Below are positions 1 to 15,000 of a DNA stretch of 64,000 nucleotides, one piece after another; within the stretch, counting starts at the first letter, position 1; the number at the start of each line of letters is the position of its first letter. Origin of the DNA: Mycobacterium gordonae. GTDB taxonomy: Bacteria; Actinomycetota; Actinomycetes; Mycobacteriales; Mycobacteriaceae. The notes below the pieces were generated by a model that ran no database searches, was not told where the DNA came from, and saw nothing but the letters and a program-made list of their open reading frames with translations. The translations under genes and the position numbers were made by a program. Where the stretch lies: contig NZ_LQOY01000241.1 of the NCBI RefSeq assembly GCF_002101675.1, forward strand, positions 48,444 to 112,443, given 5' to 3'.

Positions 1-3000
1 GTCCGTTCGCCGGCACGGGAGCGCCAGGAACACGCATGTACCGCACCGGAGACCTGGTGCGCTGGGGCGCCGATGGCCACCTGATCTACGTGGGGCGTTC
101 TGACGAGCAGGTCAAGATCCGCGGCTATCGCATCGAGTGTGGTGAGGTGGCCGCCGCGCTGGCCGAGGTCGATGGGGTGGAACAGGCGGTAGTGACGGTC
201 CGGGAGGATCGTCCAGGCGACAAACGGCTGGTGGGTTACGTCACCGAGTCGGTCGCCGGAAGCCTGGACCTGCCCGGGGTACGTGCGGCAGCGGCGGAGC
301 GGTTGCCGTCCTACATGGTGCCCACCGCGGTAATCGCTCTCGAGGCGCTGCCACTGACCATCAACGGCAAGCTCGATACGAAGGCCTTGCCCGCGCCGAC
401 CTATGTCGACGACGATCACTACCGGGCTCCGGGGACGCCGGTCGAAGAGATCATCTCCGGCATCTTCGCCCATGTGCTCGGCCTCGAGCGGGTCGGTGTC
501 GACGAGTCGTTCTTCGACCTTGGTGGCGACTCGCTGCTGGCCATGCGGGTAGTGGCGGCGATAAACAGTGCCCTGGATGCGGGTCTTGCTGTCCGCACTC
601 TCTTCGATGCACCGTCGGTTGCCCAGCTGGCGCCTCGTATCGGCGTGGGCGTCGCTCGGTTGACGCCGCTCGCGGCCGTTCCGCGGCCCGCGGTCATTCC
701 GTTGTCGTTCGCGCAGAACCGGCTGTGGATCATCGACCAATTCCAAGGGCCGTCCGCGATTTACAACATTCCCGCGGCCTTACGGTTGCGTGGGCCGCTG
801 CATGTCGAGGCACTGGGCGTCGCCCTGACCGACGTGGTAGGCCGCCACGAAAGCCTGCGCACCCTGTTCTCCCCGGTGCGGGGAGTGCCCAGCCAGACGG
901 TAATTCCGTTGCAGCGGGCGGACTTCGGATGGCAGGCCGTGGATGCGACGGCGTGGCCGGCGAACCGGCTCGCCGACGCGGTCGCCGCTGCGGCGTGCCA
1001 CCACTTCGACCTGGCGACCGAAATTCCGCTGCGCGCCACGCTTTTCAAGCTTTCAGAGCAGGAACACATCCTGGTGGTGGTGGTGCACCACATCGCCGGG
1101 GATGGATGGTCATTGGGCGTGCTGTCGGCCGACCTGGGCACCGCATATCTGGCCCGGTCGACCGGACAGGCTCCGAACTGGGCACCATTGCCGCTGCAAT
1201 ATGTCGATTACACGCTCTGGCAACGCCAGACCCTGGGTGATCTGGCCGATGCGGACAGCCCGATGGCTGGGCAGCTGAGGTATTGGGAACAGGCGCTCGC
1301 GGGGCTGCCGCCGCACGTGCAGTTGCCCACTGATCGGCCGTATCCGCCGGTGGCCGAGCACCGTGGTGGCAAAGTCGTCCTCGAATGGCCGGCGGCGGTA
1401 GCACGTCGGGTTCGCGATGTCGCCGGTGCCTACGGCGCCACCAGCTTCATGGTGGTGCAGGCCGCGCTCGCGGTGTTGCTATCCAAGCTCAGCGGCAGTC
1501 GTGATGTGGCGGTGGGATTTCCGATCGCGGGCCGCGGTGACCCGGCTCTGGACAAGGTGGTGGGTTTCTTCGTCAACACCTTGGTGCTGCGGGTCGACTT
1601 AAGCGGAAATCCGACCTTCGCTGACCTGCTGGCCCAGGTGAGAGAGCGCAGCCTGGCCGCCTACGAGAACCGCGACGTGCCGTTCGAGGTACTGGTCGAG
1701 CGTCTCAACCCGGCCCGCTCACTGACCCATCATCCACTGATCCAGGTGATGCTGGCCTGGCAGAACAACATCGCCCCCAGCCTCGCTCTGGGCGATCTGG
1801 ACGTCGCTCCCATACCAGTCGAAACTGACACCGCGCGAATGGATCTGGCGTTTTCGCTGGCCGAGCGGTACGCCGGCGGTGGCGAGCCCGCGGGCATCAG
1901 CGGGACGGTGGAGTATCGCACCGACGTGTTCGACGCGGCGACTATCAAGGCACTGACCGGATGGCTGCAGACGGTGCTGATCGCCGTCACCACCCACCCG
2001 AAACGACGGTTGTCGTCGGTAGATCTCGTCGCGGGCGAGGAGCGGTACCTGCTGAACAGGTGGGGAAACCGCGCAGTCCTGACCCAACCCGCACCACCGG
2101 CCGTATCGATTCCGGAAGCATGGGCGGCACAATTGGCGCGCACCCCGACCGCAGTGGCGCTGACGTGCGGACCGCGCTCGTGGACGTACCGCGAACTCGA
2201 CCAGGCCTCGAACCGGTTGGCACATCACCTGTCCGCTCGCGGTGTTCACAGCGGAACACTGGTCGCGCTGGTGTTTTCGCGTTCCGCCGAAGCAATCATC
2301 GCGATGCTGGCAGTGCTCAAATCCAGTGCCGGCTACCTTCCGGTGGATCCGGCGTTACCGCAAGCGCGGATCGGTTTCATGCTCGCCGACGCCGGGCCGG
2401 TCGCCGTGATCACCACTAGCGCACTCATCGACCGCCTCGAGGTGCACGGCGTGCCGGTGATTGACGTCGGTGCCCCGGCCATTCACGCCTGCCCGGCCAC
2501 GCCGCGGCCGATGCCGCCTCCCGACCATCTCGCTTACCTGATCTACACCTCGGGCACTACCGGTGTTCCCAAAGGCGTGGCCATCACCCATCACAACGTC
2601 ACGCAACTTCTGAGAATCACCGGGTTCTTCGGTAGCGGCGACCAGAATCTCTCGGCCGCAACGAGATTCGCGGCGACTCAGTGGCATTCTTATTCGTTCG
2701 ACGTCTCGGTGTGGGAGATCTGGGGCGCACTGCTGCGCGGCGGCCGGTTGGTCATCGTGCCGGAGGACGTGGCGGCCTCGCCCAGCGATTTTCACGACCT
2801 GTTGACCGCCGAGCGCATCGACGTGCTCACTCAGACCCCCTCGGCGGTGGGCATGTTGGACGTTACGGGGCTGGAATCGACCGCGCTGGTGGTGGGCGGC
2901 GAAGCCTGCCCGCCTGAGCTGGTGGATCGGTGGGCGCCTGGCCGGGTGGTCATCAACGCCTACGGGCCCACCGAGACCACCGTGTATGCGGCGATGAGCC

Positions 3001-6000
3001 CACCGCTGCGGCCGGATTCGGGCGCGCCACCGATCGGGTCTCCCGTGTCGGGAGCGGCGCTGTTCGTCTTGGACCGGTGGTTACGCCAGGTGCCGGCCGG
3101 TGTGGTGGGCGAACTGTACGTCGCGGGCCGGGGACTGGGGGTCGGGTACTGGCGTCGGAGCGGCTTGACGGCGGCCCGTTTCGTGGCGTGCCCGTTCGGA
3201 GGACCGGGATCACGCATGTACCGCACCGGGGACCTGGTGCGCTGGCGTGATGATGGGCAGCTGGACTACCTCGGCCGCGCCGACGAGCAGGTCAAAATCC
3301 GTGGCTACCGTATCGAGTTGGGTGAGGTGCGGACCGAACTTGCCGCGATCGACGGCGTCGGACAGGCGGTGGTGGTCGCGCGCGAGGACCGGCCCGGCGA
3401 CAAGCGGTTAGTGGGTTATGTCACCGGAACGGGCGATGTGACGGGCATCCGTGCCATCCTGGCCCAGCGACTGCCGTCGTACATGGTGCCGGCCGCCGTA
3501 ATCGCGCTGGATGCGTTGCCGCTCACGGTCAACGGCAAGCTCGACACCCGTGCCCTGCCGGCACCGGAATACCAGGAAGTGGACCGTTACCGGCCACCGG
3601 AGGGCGCCGTCGAGGAGACCCTGGCCGTGATCTACGCCGAGGTCCTCGGACTGGATCGCGTCGGTGTCGACGAACCGTTCTTCGACCTCGGCGGCGACAG
3701 TATTCTGGCCATGCAGGTGGTGGCGCGGGCCCGGGCCGCGGGCGTGATGTGCCGCCCGCGAGACGTTTTCGTCGAACAGACCGTCGCCGGGGTGGCCCGC
3801 GTCGCCGCTGCGGCCGACGGTGAGGCCGATTCAATCGACGAAGGCACCGGAGAGCTGGTGCCCACCCCGATCATGTGCTGGTGGCAATGTCACACCGGCG
3901 CGGTGGAGCAGTTCAACCAGACGATGGTGCTGCAGGCGCCGGCCGGAACCACCGAAGCCGACGTCCGGGTGATCCTGCAGGCCCTGATCGACCGGCACGC
4001 GACGCTGCGCCTGCGGGGCGACGGTGAGCGCTGGTGGGTGCCAGAAGCGGGTGCCGATGCCGCCGGCTGCCTGCAAGAGGTGACCGAATTGACGCCAAAG
4101 ACGCTGGCGCAGGCTCGATCCCGACTGGATCCAGTGGCCGGCCGGATGCTGTGCGCGCAGTGGTGCGCGCCAGCCGGTCAGCTGGCCTTGGTCATTCACC
4201 ACCTGGCCGTCGATGGGGTGTCGTGGCGGATTCTGCTCCACGACATCAACACCGCTTGGGGCCAACTGCGCGATGGCCGACAGGTGGCGCTGCCTGCAGC
4301 GGGCACCTCGTTTCAGCGGTGGTCGTCGTTGCTGAACGAGCACGCCCATGCTCGGTCGGTGATCGACACGGCCGCCGCATGGCGGCAGGTGCTGACCGCG
4401 GCCAACCCGCTGCCGCCGGTGCGACCCGAGGCGGACACGCTGGGTACCGCCGGGCGGCTCTCGGTAACTCTGGACGCCGACACCACCCGAATGTTGCTCG
4501 GGGCAGTGCCCGCCGCGTTTCACGCTGGGGTGCAAGACATTCTGTTGATCGGATTCGCCTTCGCGTGGGCCGAGTTCCTCGGCGCCGGCGGTGCGCCGAT
4601 TCTGATCGACGTCGAGGGGCACGGGCGACACGACGACATTGCGCCCAGGGTGGACCTGTCCCACACGGTGGGCTGGTTCACCACCCGATACCCGGTCGCC
4701 ATGAGCGTCGGGGGACCGGACTGGTCGGAGGTGGTGGCGGGTGACGCGACGCTCGGTTCGGCGATCAAGGACCTCAAAGAACAACTGCGCAGCGTGCCAC
4801 ATCCACTGACCTACGGGCTGTTGCGTTACCTCAACAGTGATGTCGAGCTGTCCGGCGCCGAGCCGGTCATCGGTTTCAACTACCTCGGCCGCCTGGGTGC
4901 ACCCGTTAAGTCGGGCGGCCAGGCCTGGTCCATCGGCCCCCGGATTGCCGACAGTAACGCGGGGCTGCCGATGGCGCTGATGCACACCGTCGAAGTCAAC
5001 GCCGTCACCGTCGAGACCGAGTCCGGCCCACAGCTGCATGCGGACTGGACGTGGGCGCCGTCGGTCCTCGACGGGGGACAGGTAAACCGGTTGAGCCGGT
5101 TGTGGTTTGAGGCACTGGCCGGCATCTGTGCCCAGGTGCGCCGCGGCGGAGGTGGGTTGACGCCGTCGGACATCGTGCCGGCCCGGTTGACGCAGCAGCA
5201 GATCGACGAACTGCAGTCGCGGTACAACATCGCCGATGTGTTGCCGCTGACACCCATTCAGCAGGGTCTGCTCTTTCACGCCGCCGCCACCGGAGGCGAC
5301 GTATACGCGGTGCAACTGGATTTCGCGATCGCCGGTGTTCTCGACCCGCAGCGGCTGCATGCCGCCGTGCGGACCGTTCTCACCCGCCACCCGAATCTGG
5401 CGGCCAGGTTCTGCGACCACGAGCCGGTGCAGCTCATCCCGGCTGATCCCACGTTGCCATGGCAATACCTGCAACTCGACACCGAGGAGCAGATCCAGCA
5501 GATATGTGCCGCCGAACGGATCGCGGTGTGCGACTTGGCCACTCCGCCGGCCTTCCGGGCGGCGTTGATCCGCACCGGCGAGCACCGGCACCGGCTCGTG
5601 TTGACCAACCACCACGTCGTCGTCGACGGCTGGTCGATGCCGATCGTGTTGCGGGAGATCTTCGCCGCCTATCAGGGGCATCGGCTACCCGCGGCCGCGC
5701 CCTATCGGCGGTTTGTAACCTGGCTTGCTGACCGAGACCGTGTGGCCGCCCAGGAAGCCTGGCGGCACGCACTGCGGGGCTTCGACACCCCCACCTTGGT
5801 CGGTACGGCAGCCCACTCGGGCCCCAGCCCCAGGCGCGCGACTCTGTTCCGGGTATCCGGCACCACCACGCGGGCTCTCAACGAGTTGGCGCGTTCCTGC
5901 CACACCACCGTCAACATCGTTCTGCAGGCGGCTTTTTCGCAACTGCTGAGGTGCCTGACCGGTCACCACGACGTCGCCTTCGGCACCACCGTCTCGGGGC

Positions 6001-9000
6001 GGCCGGCCGAGGTGCCCGGTGCCGAGTCGATGGTCGGGCTGTTCATCAACACGGTGCCGGTGCGCGCCACCCTCACGCCGGCCACCACCACCGCGGAGCT
6101 GCTCGGCCGGCTGCACCGCACCCACCACGACACCCTCGAGCATCAGCATCTGGCGCTCAGCGAGATCCACCGAATCACCGGGCACGACATACTCTTTGAC
6201 ACGCTGTTCGTGTACCAGAACTTTCCGATCGATATCGCCGCGCTGTCGGGCTCGGGCGGGCTGGACATCACCGAGATGTCCAGACACGACTACAACCACT
6301 ACCCGCTCACCGTCCAGGCCCTTCCGGGCCCTGAACTGGGTCTGCGCGTCGAGTTCGACAGCGACGTGTTCGACACGGCCGCCATCGACGGGCTGATCGG
6401 GCGCCTCGAGCGAATTCTGCTGGGCATGACCGCCGACCCGGAAGCACCGCTGTCGTCGCTGGATCTCCTGGACGTCGGCGAACATCGGCGGCTCGAGCGG
6501 TGGGGTAACCGGGCGGTATTGAGTCGGGCCGGGCGCGCGGCGGAGTCGATCCCGGTGTTGTGGGCTGCTCAGGTTGCCCGCACGACCGATGCGGTGGCGG
6601 TGCGCTTCCAAGGTGACTCGATGAGCTACCGGGAACTCGACGACACCGCCAACCGGCTCGCGCAGCGGTTGGCCGGCGTAGGCGCGGGACCGGGAACTTT
6701 TGTGGCACTGCTGCTTCCGCGATCCGCGCAGGCCGTCGCGGCCATTCTGGCCGCACTGAAAACCGGGGCGGCTTATCTACCGATCGACCCGGCACTACCG
6801 CAGGCGCGCATCGCGTTCATGCTCGATGACGCCGCCCCGGTCGCGGCGGTGACCACCACTGCACTGGCCGGCCGCCTCGAGGGGCGTGACCTGCCGGTCA
6901 TCGATGTCAGTGCGTCCACCAGTGCCGGACCATACTCCGCGCCACCCGCGGCGGCAGCGGATGACATCGCTTACCTGATCTACACATCGGGCACTACCGG
7001 GGTTCCGAAAGGCGTTGCCGTAAGCCATCGCAACGTCACCCAGCTGCTCGCTTCGCTGAATCACCACTTCGAGCCGGCGGGCCAGGTTTGGTCGCAGTGG
7101 CATTCACTGGCCTTCGACGTCTCGGTGTGCGAAATCTTCGGTGCGCTGTTGTCCGGCGGTCACCTGGTGGTGGTGCCCGAGTCGGTGAGTCGCGCACCCG
7201 AAGAATTCCACGCGCTGTTGATCGCCGAGCAGGTCAGCGTGCTGAGTCAGACCCCGTCGGCGTTCTACGCGCTGCAGGCCGTCGACGGCCACGGACAGTC
7301 ACCGCGGCTCGAGACCGTGCTGTTCGCTGGGGAAGCGCTGGAACCCCAGCGTCTTCGGGCCTGGCTGAAGGCTCACCCGGTCTCACCGCGCCTACTGAAT
7401 CTGTACGGCACGACCGAGACGACGGTGCACGCGTCCGTGCGGCAGATCGTCGCCGCCGATCTCGAGAAGGCAGTCAGTCCCATCGGTGTGCCGTTGAGTC
7501 ATCTGGCCTTTCTGGTTCTGGACGGTTGGCTGCGTCCGGTGCCACCAGGGCTGGTGGGAGAGTTATATGTTGCCGGAAGCGCTGTGGGAGTTGGATATTG
7601 GTGCCGTGCGCCGCTGACGGCGGTGCGGTTCGTGGCGTGTCCGTTCGGGCCCGCCGGGACCCGGATGTACCGAACCGGGGACCTGGTTTCCTGGGGCACT
7701 GAGGGTCAGCTTCGGTATGTGGGACGGGCCGACGAGCAGGTCAAGGTTCGCGGCTATCGCATCGAACTCGGTGAGATTCAGAACGCATTGCTGGGCTGCC
7801 CGCAGGTCGAGCAGGCCCTTGCCACCACCCGGCAGCACGCCTCCGGGGGCACGCAACTGGTTGCCTACATCACGCTGGCGCCCACTCGGGGAGCCGATCG
7901 GGACGCCGGGCAAGACGCCGACATCGTCGAACAGTGGCAACACCTCTATGACGACTTGTACGGCAGCGAGGCCGCACAGCCGGATTTCGGCATGGATTTC
8001 CGGGGCTGGAACAGCAGTTACACCGGTGATCCGATTCCCGTGGAGCAGATGCAGGAGTGGCGATCGGCGACGGTGGACCGGGTCCTGGCCCTGCAGCCGC
8101 GACGCGTGCTGGAGATCGGCGCCGGTTCGGGCCTGGTGGTGTCCCAGATCGCACCGCACTGCGAAGAATACGTCGCCACGGACATTTCGGCGGTCGCGAT
8201 CGGCAACCTGGCCCGCGCGCTGGAGCGGGGGCAGTTCCCCTGGCGTAACCGCGTCCGGGTGCTGGCCCAACCCGCCCACGTGACGTCGGGACTGGCGCAC
8301 AACCACTTCGACACCATCATTCTCAACTCGATCATTCAGTACTTCCCGAACGCGGGATATCTGGCGGACGTCATCGACAGTGCAATGGACCTGCTGGCGC
8401 CGGGTGGCGCCCTGTTCATCGGCGACGTCCGCAATTACACGCTGCAGGCGGCGTTTCAGACGTCGGTCGCGCTCTGGGATACCGCATCCGATGCTGACGA
8501 GGTTCGCCGCCGGGTCCGCCGCGCCATCGTCAGCGAATCCGAATTGCTTTTGGCCCCAGACTTTTTTGTAGGCTGGGCGGCCAGCCAGGACGAGGTGGCC
8601 GGGCTCGACGTCCAGGTGAAACGTGGGACGGCCGACAACGAACTCAACCGGTTCCGCTACGACGTCGTCGTCCACAAGACTCCGGCACCGGTGCGGTCAC
8701 TGGCTGCGACGCCGACGTGGTCGTGGAGCGATGCGGTGCGGCTGGGCGCCCGGTTGAAGTCCGATCGCCCTGCCGCCGTTCGCGTCACCGCCATTCCGCG
8801 CGCCGGACTGATCAGCGACGTCCACGCCGAGCGCGCCCTGGCCGCCGGGCGCCCGCTGCCCGACGCGCTGACCGCGCCCTCGGTCGAAAGCGTCACCCCC
8901 GAACAATTGCACCGCCTCGGCGCGGCGACGGGATACCGCGTCGCGGTCACCTGGGGTGCCCAACCCGGCACGGTGGACGCCATTTTCCTCACCGACCGCG

Positions 9001-12000
9001 CACCCCTGACCGACGTCTATCGCCCCGCCGGGCAGACCCACTCTCGCACCACCTACGCCAACGAGCCGCGGACCAACAGCACGATCAGCGTGGTGCGCCA
9101 ACAGATGAGCGCGCGACTGCCCGCGTACATGGTGCCGGCGCAGATCGTGGTGCTCGACGAGTTCCCGCTGACGTCCTCGGGCAAGCTGGACCGAAAAGCT
9201 CTGCCGGAGCCAGAGTTTCAGGACGGACAACGCTACCGCCCCCCGACTGACGCGGTCGAAGAAGTCCTGGCCTGCATTTACGCCGAGGTGCTCGGGCTGC
9301 AGCGGGTCGGGGTGGACGAATCGTTCTTCGAATTGGGCGGTGACAGCATCTTGTCGATGCAGGTGGTCGCCAGGGCGCGCGCGGCGGGGCTGGTCTGCAA
9401 GCCCCGTGACATATTCACCGAGCAGACCGTTGCCGGTGTGGCCAGGGTGGTCACCTTGACCGACGGCGGGAGCGTCGTTTCCGACAACGGTGTCGGGAAC
9501 GTTCCGGCCACCCCGATCATGTTCTCGCTGGCCAGCGTTGACGGCTGCGTCGACCAGTTCAGCCAGGCCATCGTGCTGCAGGGCCCTGCCGGTGTCACCG
9601 AGGCGGACGTGGCGGTGGCGTTACAGGCGCTGCTGGACCGGCATCCCATGCTGCGGTCCCGGCTCGTCGTCGACGACGCCGGCCGCTGGTCCTTGACGGT
9701 CCCCGACCCGGGTTCGGTGCAGGCGACGAGTTGCCTGCGGGCCGTGGCCGAGTGGTCCGATGACGCGCTGGTGGCCGCACGGTCGCGGCTGCAGCCGGCC
9801 GCGGGGACGATGCTGAGCGCGCTGTGGGTCGTCGGCGCCCGACAGCTGGTGTTGATCATCCACCACCTGGCCGTGGACGGGGTGTCATGGCGAATCCTGC
9901 TGAGCGACCTGATCACCGCATGGGCTCAGCACACCCGCGGCCAGCCGGTGGCGTTGCCCGAGGAGGGTACGTCGTTTCGGCGGTGGGCGGCGCTGCTGAG
10001 CGACTACGCGAGCCGGTCCGACGTGGTTGCCCAGGCGGCCGCCTGGCGGCGGGTGCTTGCCGCTCCCGCCGCGTTGCCACCGGTGCACCAGGAGGACACC
10101 GTCGCCACTGCCGGTCACCTCTCGGTGTCGCTGGACGCCGAGCACACCCGGATGCTCCTCGGTGCGGTACCGGCTGCGTTTCATGCCGGCGTACAGGACG
10201 TCCTGTTGATCGCGTTCGGGCTGGCGTGGGCGGAGTTCTCCGGCTCCACCGGTGCGCCGATCGGGATCGACGTCGAGGGCCACGGGCGCCACGAGGAGCT
10301 TGCCGCGGATATCGACCTGTCACGTACGGTCGGTTGGTTCACCACCAAGTACCCGGTCGCGTTGGCGTTGGGCGAGCTGGACTGGGCGCAGGTGACCGCC
10401 GGCCAGGCGGCCCTGGGTGCGGTGCTCAAGGACGCCAAGGAACAGTTGCGCGCCCTGCCGCATCCCGTGACCTTCGGTGTGCTGCGCTACCTCAACGCTG
10501 ACGTCGAACTGTCCGGGCCCGATCCGTCCATCGGCTTCAATTACCTGGGGCGGTTCGGAAATGCGGCGTCCGACGCCGCCAGCGGCGGCTGGCGCCCGGT
10601 GCGGCGTACGTTGCCGTCCACCGGTGTGTGCATGCCGATGCTGCACACCCTGGAGATCAACGCCGGCACCCTCGACACCGAGGACGGGCCGTGCCTGCAG
10701 GTCGACTGGACTTGGGCCACGTCAGTCCTCGATGAGGCGCAGGTGACCCGGCTGAGCCGGTTGTGGTTCGAGGCCCTGGCGGGAATGTGCGCGCATGTGC
10801 AAGGCGGGGGAGGCGGTTTGACGCCGTCGGACATCGCCCCCGCCCGGTTGAGCCAGCGCCAGATCGACGGTCTGCAGCGGCAATACCGCGTCGCGGATGT
10901 GTTGCCGCTGACCCCTCTGCAGCGCGGGCTGCTCTTTCATGCCGACACGGCACAGGACGACGTCTACGCGGTGCAACTGGATTTCACCGTGCGTGGTTCG
11001 CTCGATCCCGAGAGGTTGCACGCGGCGGTTCAGGCGGTGGTTGCGCGCCATCCCCACCTCTGCGCCCGGTTCAGCGAGGAGTTCGACGAACCGGTCCAGA
11101 TAATCCCTGCCGATCCGGAAGTGCCTTGGCAGTACCTGGAACTCGAGGCCGGCCAGATCGAGCCCGTGTGTGCCGCCGAACGTGCTGCCGTCTGTGACTT
11201 GGGCAGTCCGCCGGCGTTCCGGGCGGTCCTGATCCGTACCGCCGAGAACCGGCACAGGTTCCTGCTCACCAATCACCACATCGTGGTCGACGGCTGGTCG
11301 CTGCCGATCCTGCTGCAGGAGATCTTCGCCAGTTATCACGGGCAACCGCTGGCTGCTCCGGTGTCATACCGGCGTTTTGTGACCTGGCTGGCCGAACGCG
11401 ATATCCCCGCCGCCCGGGCGGTATGGCAGCAGATGCTGGCCGGGCTAGAGGTCCCGACACTCCTGGCTCCCGGAAACCAGTTGCGGTCAGGGCGGCGAGG
11501 TGCTGCCTCGTTCACTCTGCCAGCCGAACTAACCGGGCAGATAAGCGATTTGGCGCGCTCGTGCCACACCACCACCAATGTCGTATTGCAGGGCGCGTGG
11601 GCGCAGCTACTGATGTGGCTCACCGGCAGCAACGATGTCGTCTTCGGGACCACGGTCTCCGGAAGGCCGTCGGAGTTGGCCGGCGCCGAGACGATCGTGG
11701 GGCTCTTGATCAACACGGTGCCGGTGCGTGCGACCTTCACCCCGGCCACCACCACCGTCGAACTCGTCGACGCGCTGCAACGCGCCTACAACGACACGCT
11801 GGAGCATCAGCACCTGGCGCTCAACGACATTCACCCCCTGGCTGGTCAGCATCAGCTGTTCGACACGCTTTTTGTCTACCAGAATTACCCAATCGACACC
11901 GGGGCGCTGACCGATGCCCACGACTTGGGCATCACGCAAGGCGCTACCCGCGATATCACCCACTACCCCTTGACCGTTCGGGTGCTGCCGGGCGCCGAGT

Positions 12001-15000
12001 TGGGCCTCCTTGTGCAATACGACGCCGAATTGTTCGACAATGAGTACGTCACGACGCTGATCAGGCGGTTCGAACGTGTGCTGGCGGCGATGACCGCCGA
12101 CCCGACGCGCCGGTTGTTCTCGGTCGATTCGCTCGACGGCGCCGAGCATGCCCGGCTCGCCGAGTGGGGTAACCGGGCGGTGCTCCGTCAACCGGAGTCC
12201 GCGACAGCTTCGATTCCGGCGTTGTGGGACGCCCAGGTGGGGCGTACCCCTGACGCGATCGCGGTGTGCGCCGACGGCGACTCGATGACCTATCGCGAAC
12301 TCGACGACATCGCTACCAGGATGGCACGGCTCCTGGCCGGACACGGTATCGGCCCGGGAACGGTTGTCGCCCTGTTGCTTCCGAGATCAGCACCGGCGGT
12401 CGCGGCGATTTTGGCGGTGTTGAAAGCGCGTGCAGCCTACCTGCCGATCGACCCGGGTCTGCCGGCGGCGCGGATCGGGTTCCTACTGGACGACGCCGCG
12501 CCGATGGCCGCGATCACCACCAGTGCACTGGCTGACCGGCTCGAGGGGTTCACCGGCGTGGTGATCGACGTCGAGGAAGCGCGCCTCGATGCACACCCCG
12601 GCGCGGTGCTGCCGGTGGCGATGCAGATGCCGAAGCCCGACGACATCGCCTACCTCATCTACACCTCCGGCACCACCGGAGTTCCCAAAGGGGTTGCCAT
12701 ACCCCAGCACAACGTGGTCCGGATGCTGAGGTCGCTGGATGACCGCCTGCCCCACCAGGCAGTGTGGTCGCAGTGCCACTCACTGGCGTTCGACTTCTCG
12801 GTGTGGGAGATCTTCGGTGCGCTGCTCAGTGGTGGGCGGCTGGTGGTGGTGCCCGACTCGGTGGTCCGTTCGGCGCAGGACCTGCATGCCATGCTGGTCG
12901 CTGAAAAGGTAAGCGTGTTGAGCCAGACCCCGTCGGCGTTCTATGCGCTGATAACCGCTGCCGCACTCAGCCCCGAGTCAAGACTTCGGCCGAACCTGCA
13001 CACGGTGGTGTTCGGCGGTGAAGCCCTTGACCCACAGCTGCTTTCGAGCTGGTTGGACCACGGCGCACCGCAACTGCTCAACCTTTATGGCATCACTGAG
13101 ACGACGGTGCACGCCTCGATCCGGGAGATCGTGGCCGACGACATCCGACGCGGCGGCAGCCCGATCGGAGCGCCGCTGGACCATGTGGGCTTCTTCGTGC
13201 TGGACGGTTGGCTGCGCCCGGTGCCGGCGGGCGTGGTGGGGGAGCTGTATGTCGCCGGTGCGGGGCTGGGGACCGGATATGTGGGACGACCCGGGCTGAC
13301 GGCTTCGCGATTCGTCGCGTGCCCGTTCGGCGCTGCCGGGGCGCGCATGTATCGCACCGGTGACCTGGTGTCGTGGGACACCGACGGGCAGCTGGTATAC
13401 GCGGGCCGGGTCGATCATCAGGTCAAGATCCGCGGCTACCGCATCGAACTCGGGGAGATCCGGGCAGCTCTGGGAGGGCTGGACGGAGTCGAGCAGGCGG
13501 TCGTCATCGCCCGCGAGGACCGTCCCGGTGACAGACGACTCGTCGGATACCTCATCGAGTCGACCCCCGGCGTGGTCGATGTGGCCGAGGCGCGGCATGC
13601 GCTGGGCCAGCAGTTGCCTGCCTACATGGTGCCGGCCGCGCTGATGGTGGTCGAGGCGATGCCGTTGACGGTCAACGGCAAACTCGACGCGCGCGCCCTG
13701 CCGACGCCGGACTACGGCGCCGGTGTCTCTCGTGCCGCAGCCAGTCCACTCGAGGAGATCCTGGCCGGTATCCATGCCCGGGTACTCGGGCTGGAGCGGG
13801 TAGGTGTGGAGGAGTCGTTCTTCGATCTGGGCGGGGATTCGCTGTCGGCGATGCGTCTGGTCGCCGCGGTCAACGCCGCTCTTCATGCCGGGCTGTCGGT
13901 GCGTGCGGTGTTCGAGGCGCCGACGGTTGCCTTGCTGGCCGCGCGTATCGGGTCGGCCGGCGCCGGCCGGCAGCCACTCGTCCCCGGCCGGCGGCCCGCG
14001 ATGATCCCGTTGTCCTTCGCGCAGAGCCGGCTGTGGTTCCTGCACCAATTCCATGGTCCGTCAGCGACATACAACATTCCGGTGGCGTTGCGGCTGCGCG
14101 GGCAGCTGGACGCCGATGCGTTGGGCGCCGCGTTCGCCGACGTGCTCACCCGGCACGAGAGCCTGCGCACGGTGTTCGCCATGCCGGACGGGACACCGCG
14201 GCAGGTGATCGTGCCGGCCGAGAACGCCGGCCTCGGCTGGCGCACCGTCGATGCGACAGCATGGTCGGCCCGGCAGCTCACCGAGGCCATCGAAGCGGTG
14301 GGACGGCACCCGTTCGACCTGACCACCGAGATCCCGCTGCGCGCCGAGCTTTTCACGCTGACAGCGGACGAGCACGTGCTGGCGATCGCGGTGCACCACA
14401 TCGCGGGGGACGGCTGGTCGCTGGCCCCGCTGGCGCGCGACCTCGGGCTGGCCTACGCCGCCCGCCGCGCCGGGCAGCCGCCGCAGTGGGCGGAGCTACC
14501 GGTGCAGTACGCCGATTACACGCTGTGGCAACGGGATTGCCTGGGTGACCCGGCGGACCCGGGCAGTCGGCTGGCCGGGCAGCTGAAATTCTGGGAAGGC
14601 ATGCTGGCCGGCCTGCCCGAACGCCTTGCGCTGCCCACCGACCGCCCCTACCCGGTGGTCGCCGATTATCGCGGCGCCAGTGTAGAGATCGACTGGCCGG
14701 CGCAGCTGCACCGGCGGGTACGCGAGGTGGCCACGGCGCACGGCGCGACCGGCTTCATGGTGGTGCAGGCGGCCTTGGCGCTGCTGCTGGCCAAGCTCAG
14801 CGCGAGTTCCGATGTGGCGATCGGGTTTCCGATCGCCGGCCGCAGTGATCCAGCGCTGGACGACCTGGTGGGGTGCTTCGTCAATACGCTGGTACTGCGG
14901 GTCGACCTCGATGGGGACCCGACGATCGGCGAACTGCTGAGCCAGGTGCGCGAGCGCAGCCTGGCCGCCTACGAACACCAGGACGTGCCTTTCGAGCTGC

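Noticed and set aside
3831..5681. Long minus-strand open frame inside the synthetase gene
   Set aside because: It is antisense to conserved E and C domains and has no protein-like homology. GC-rich third positions produce such shadows.
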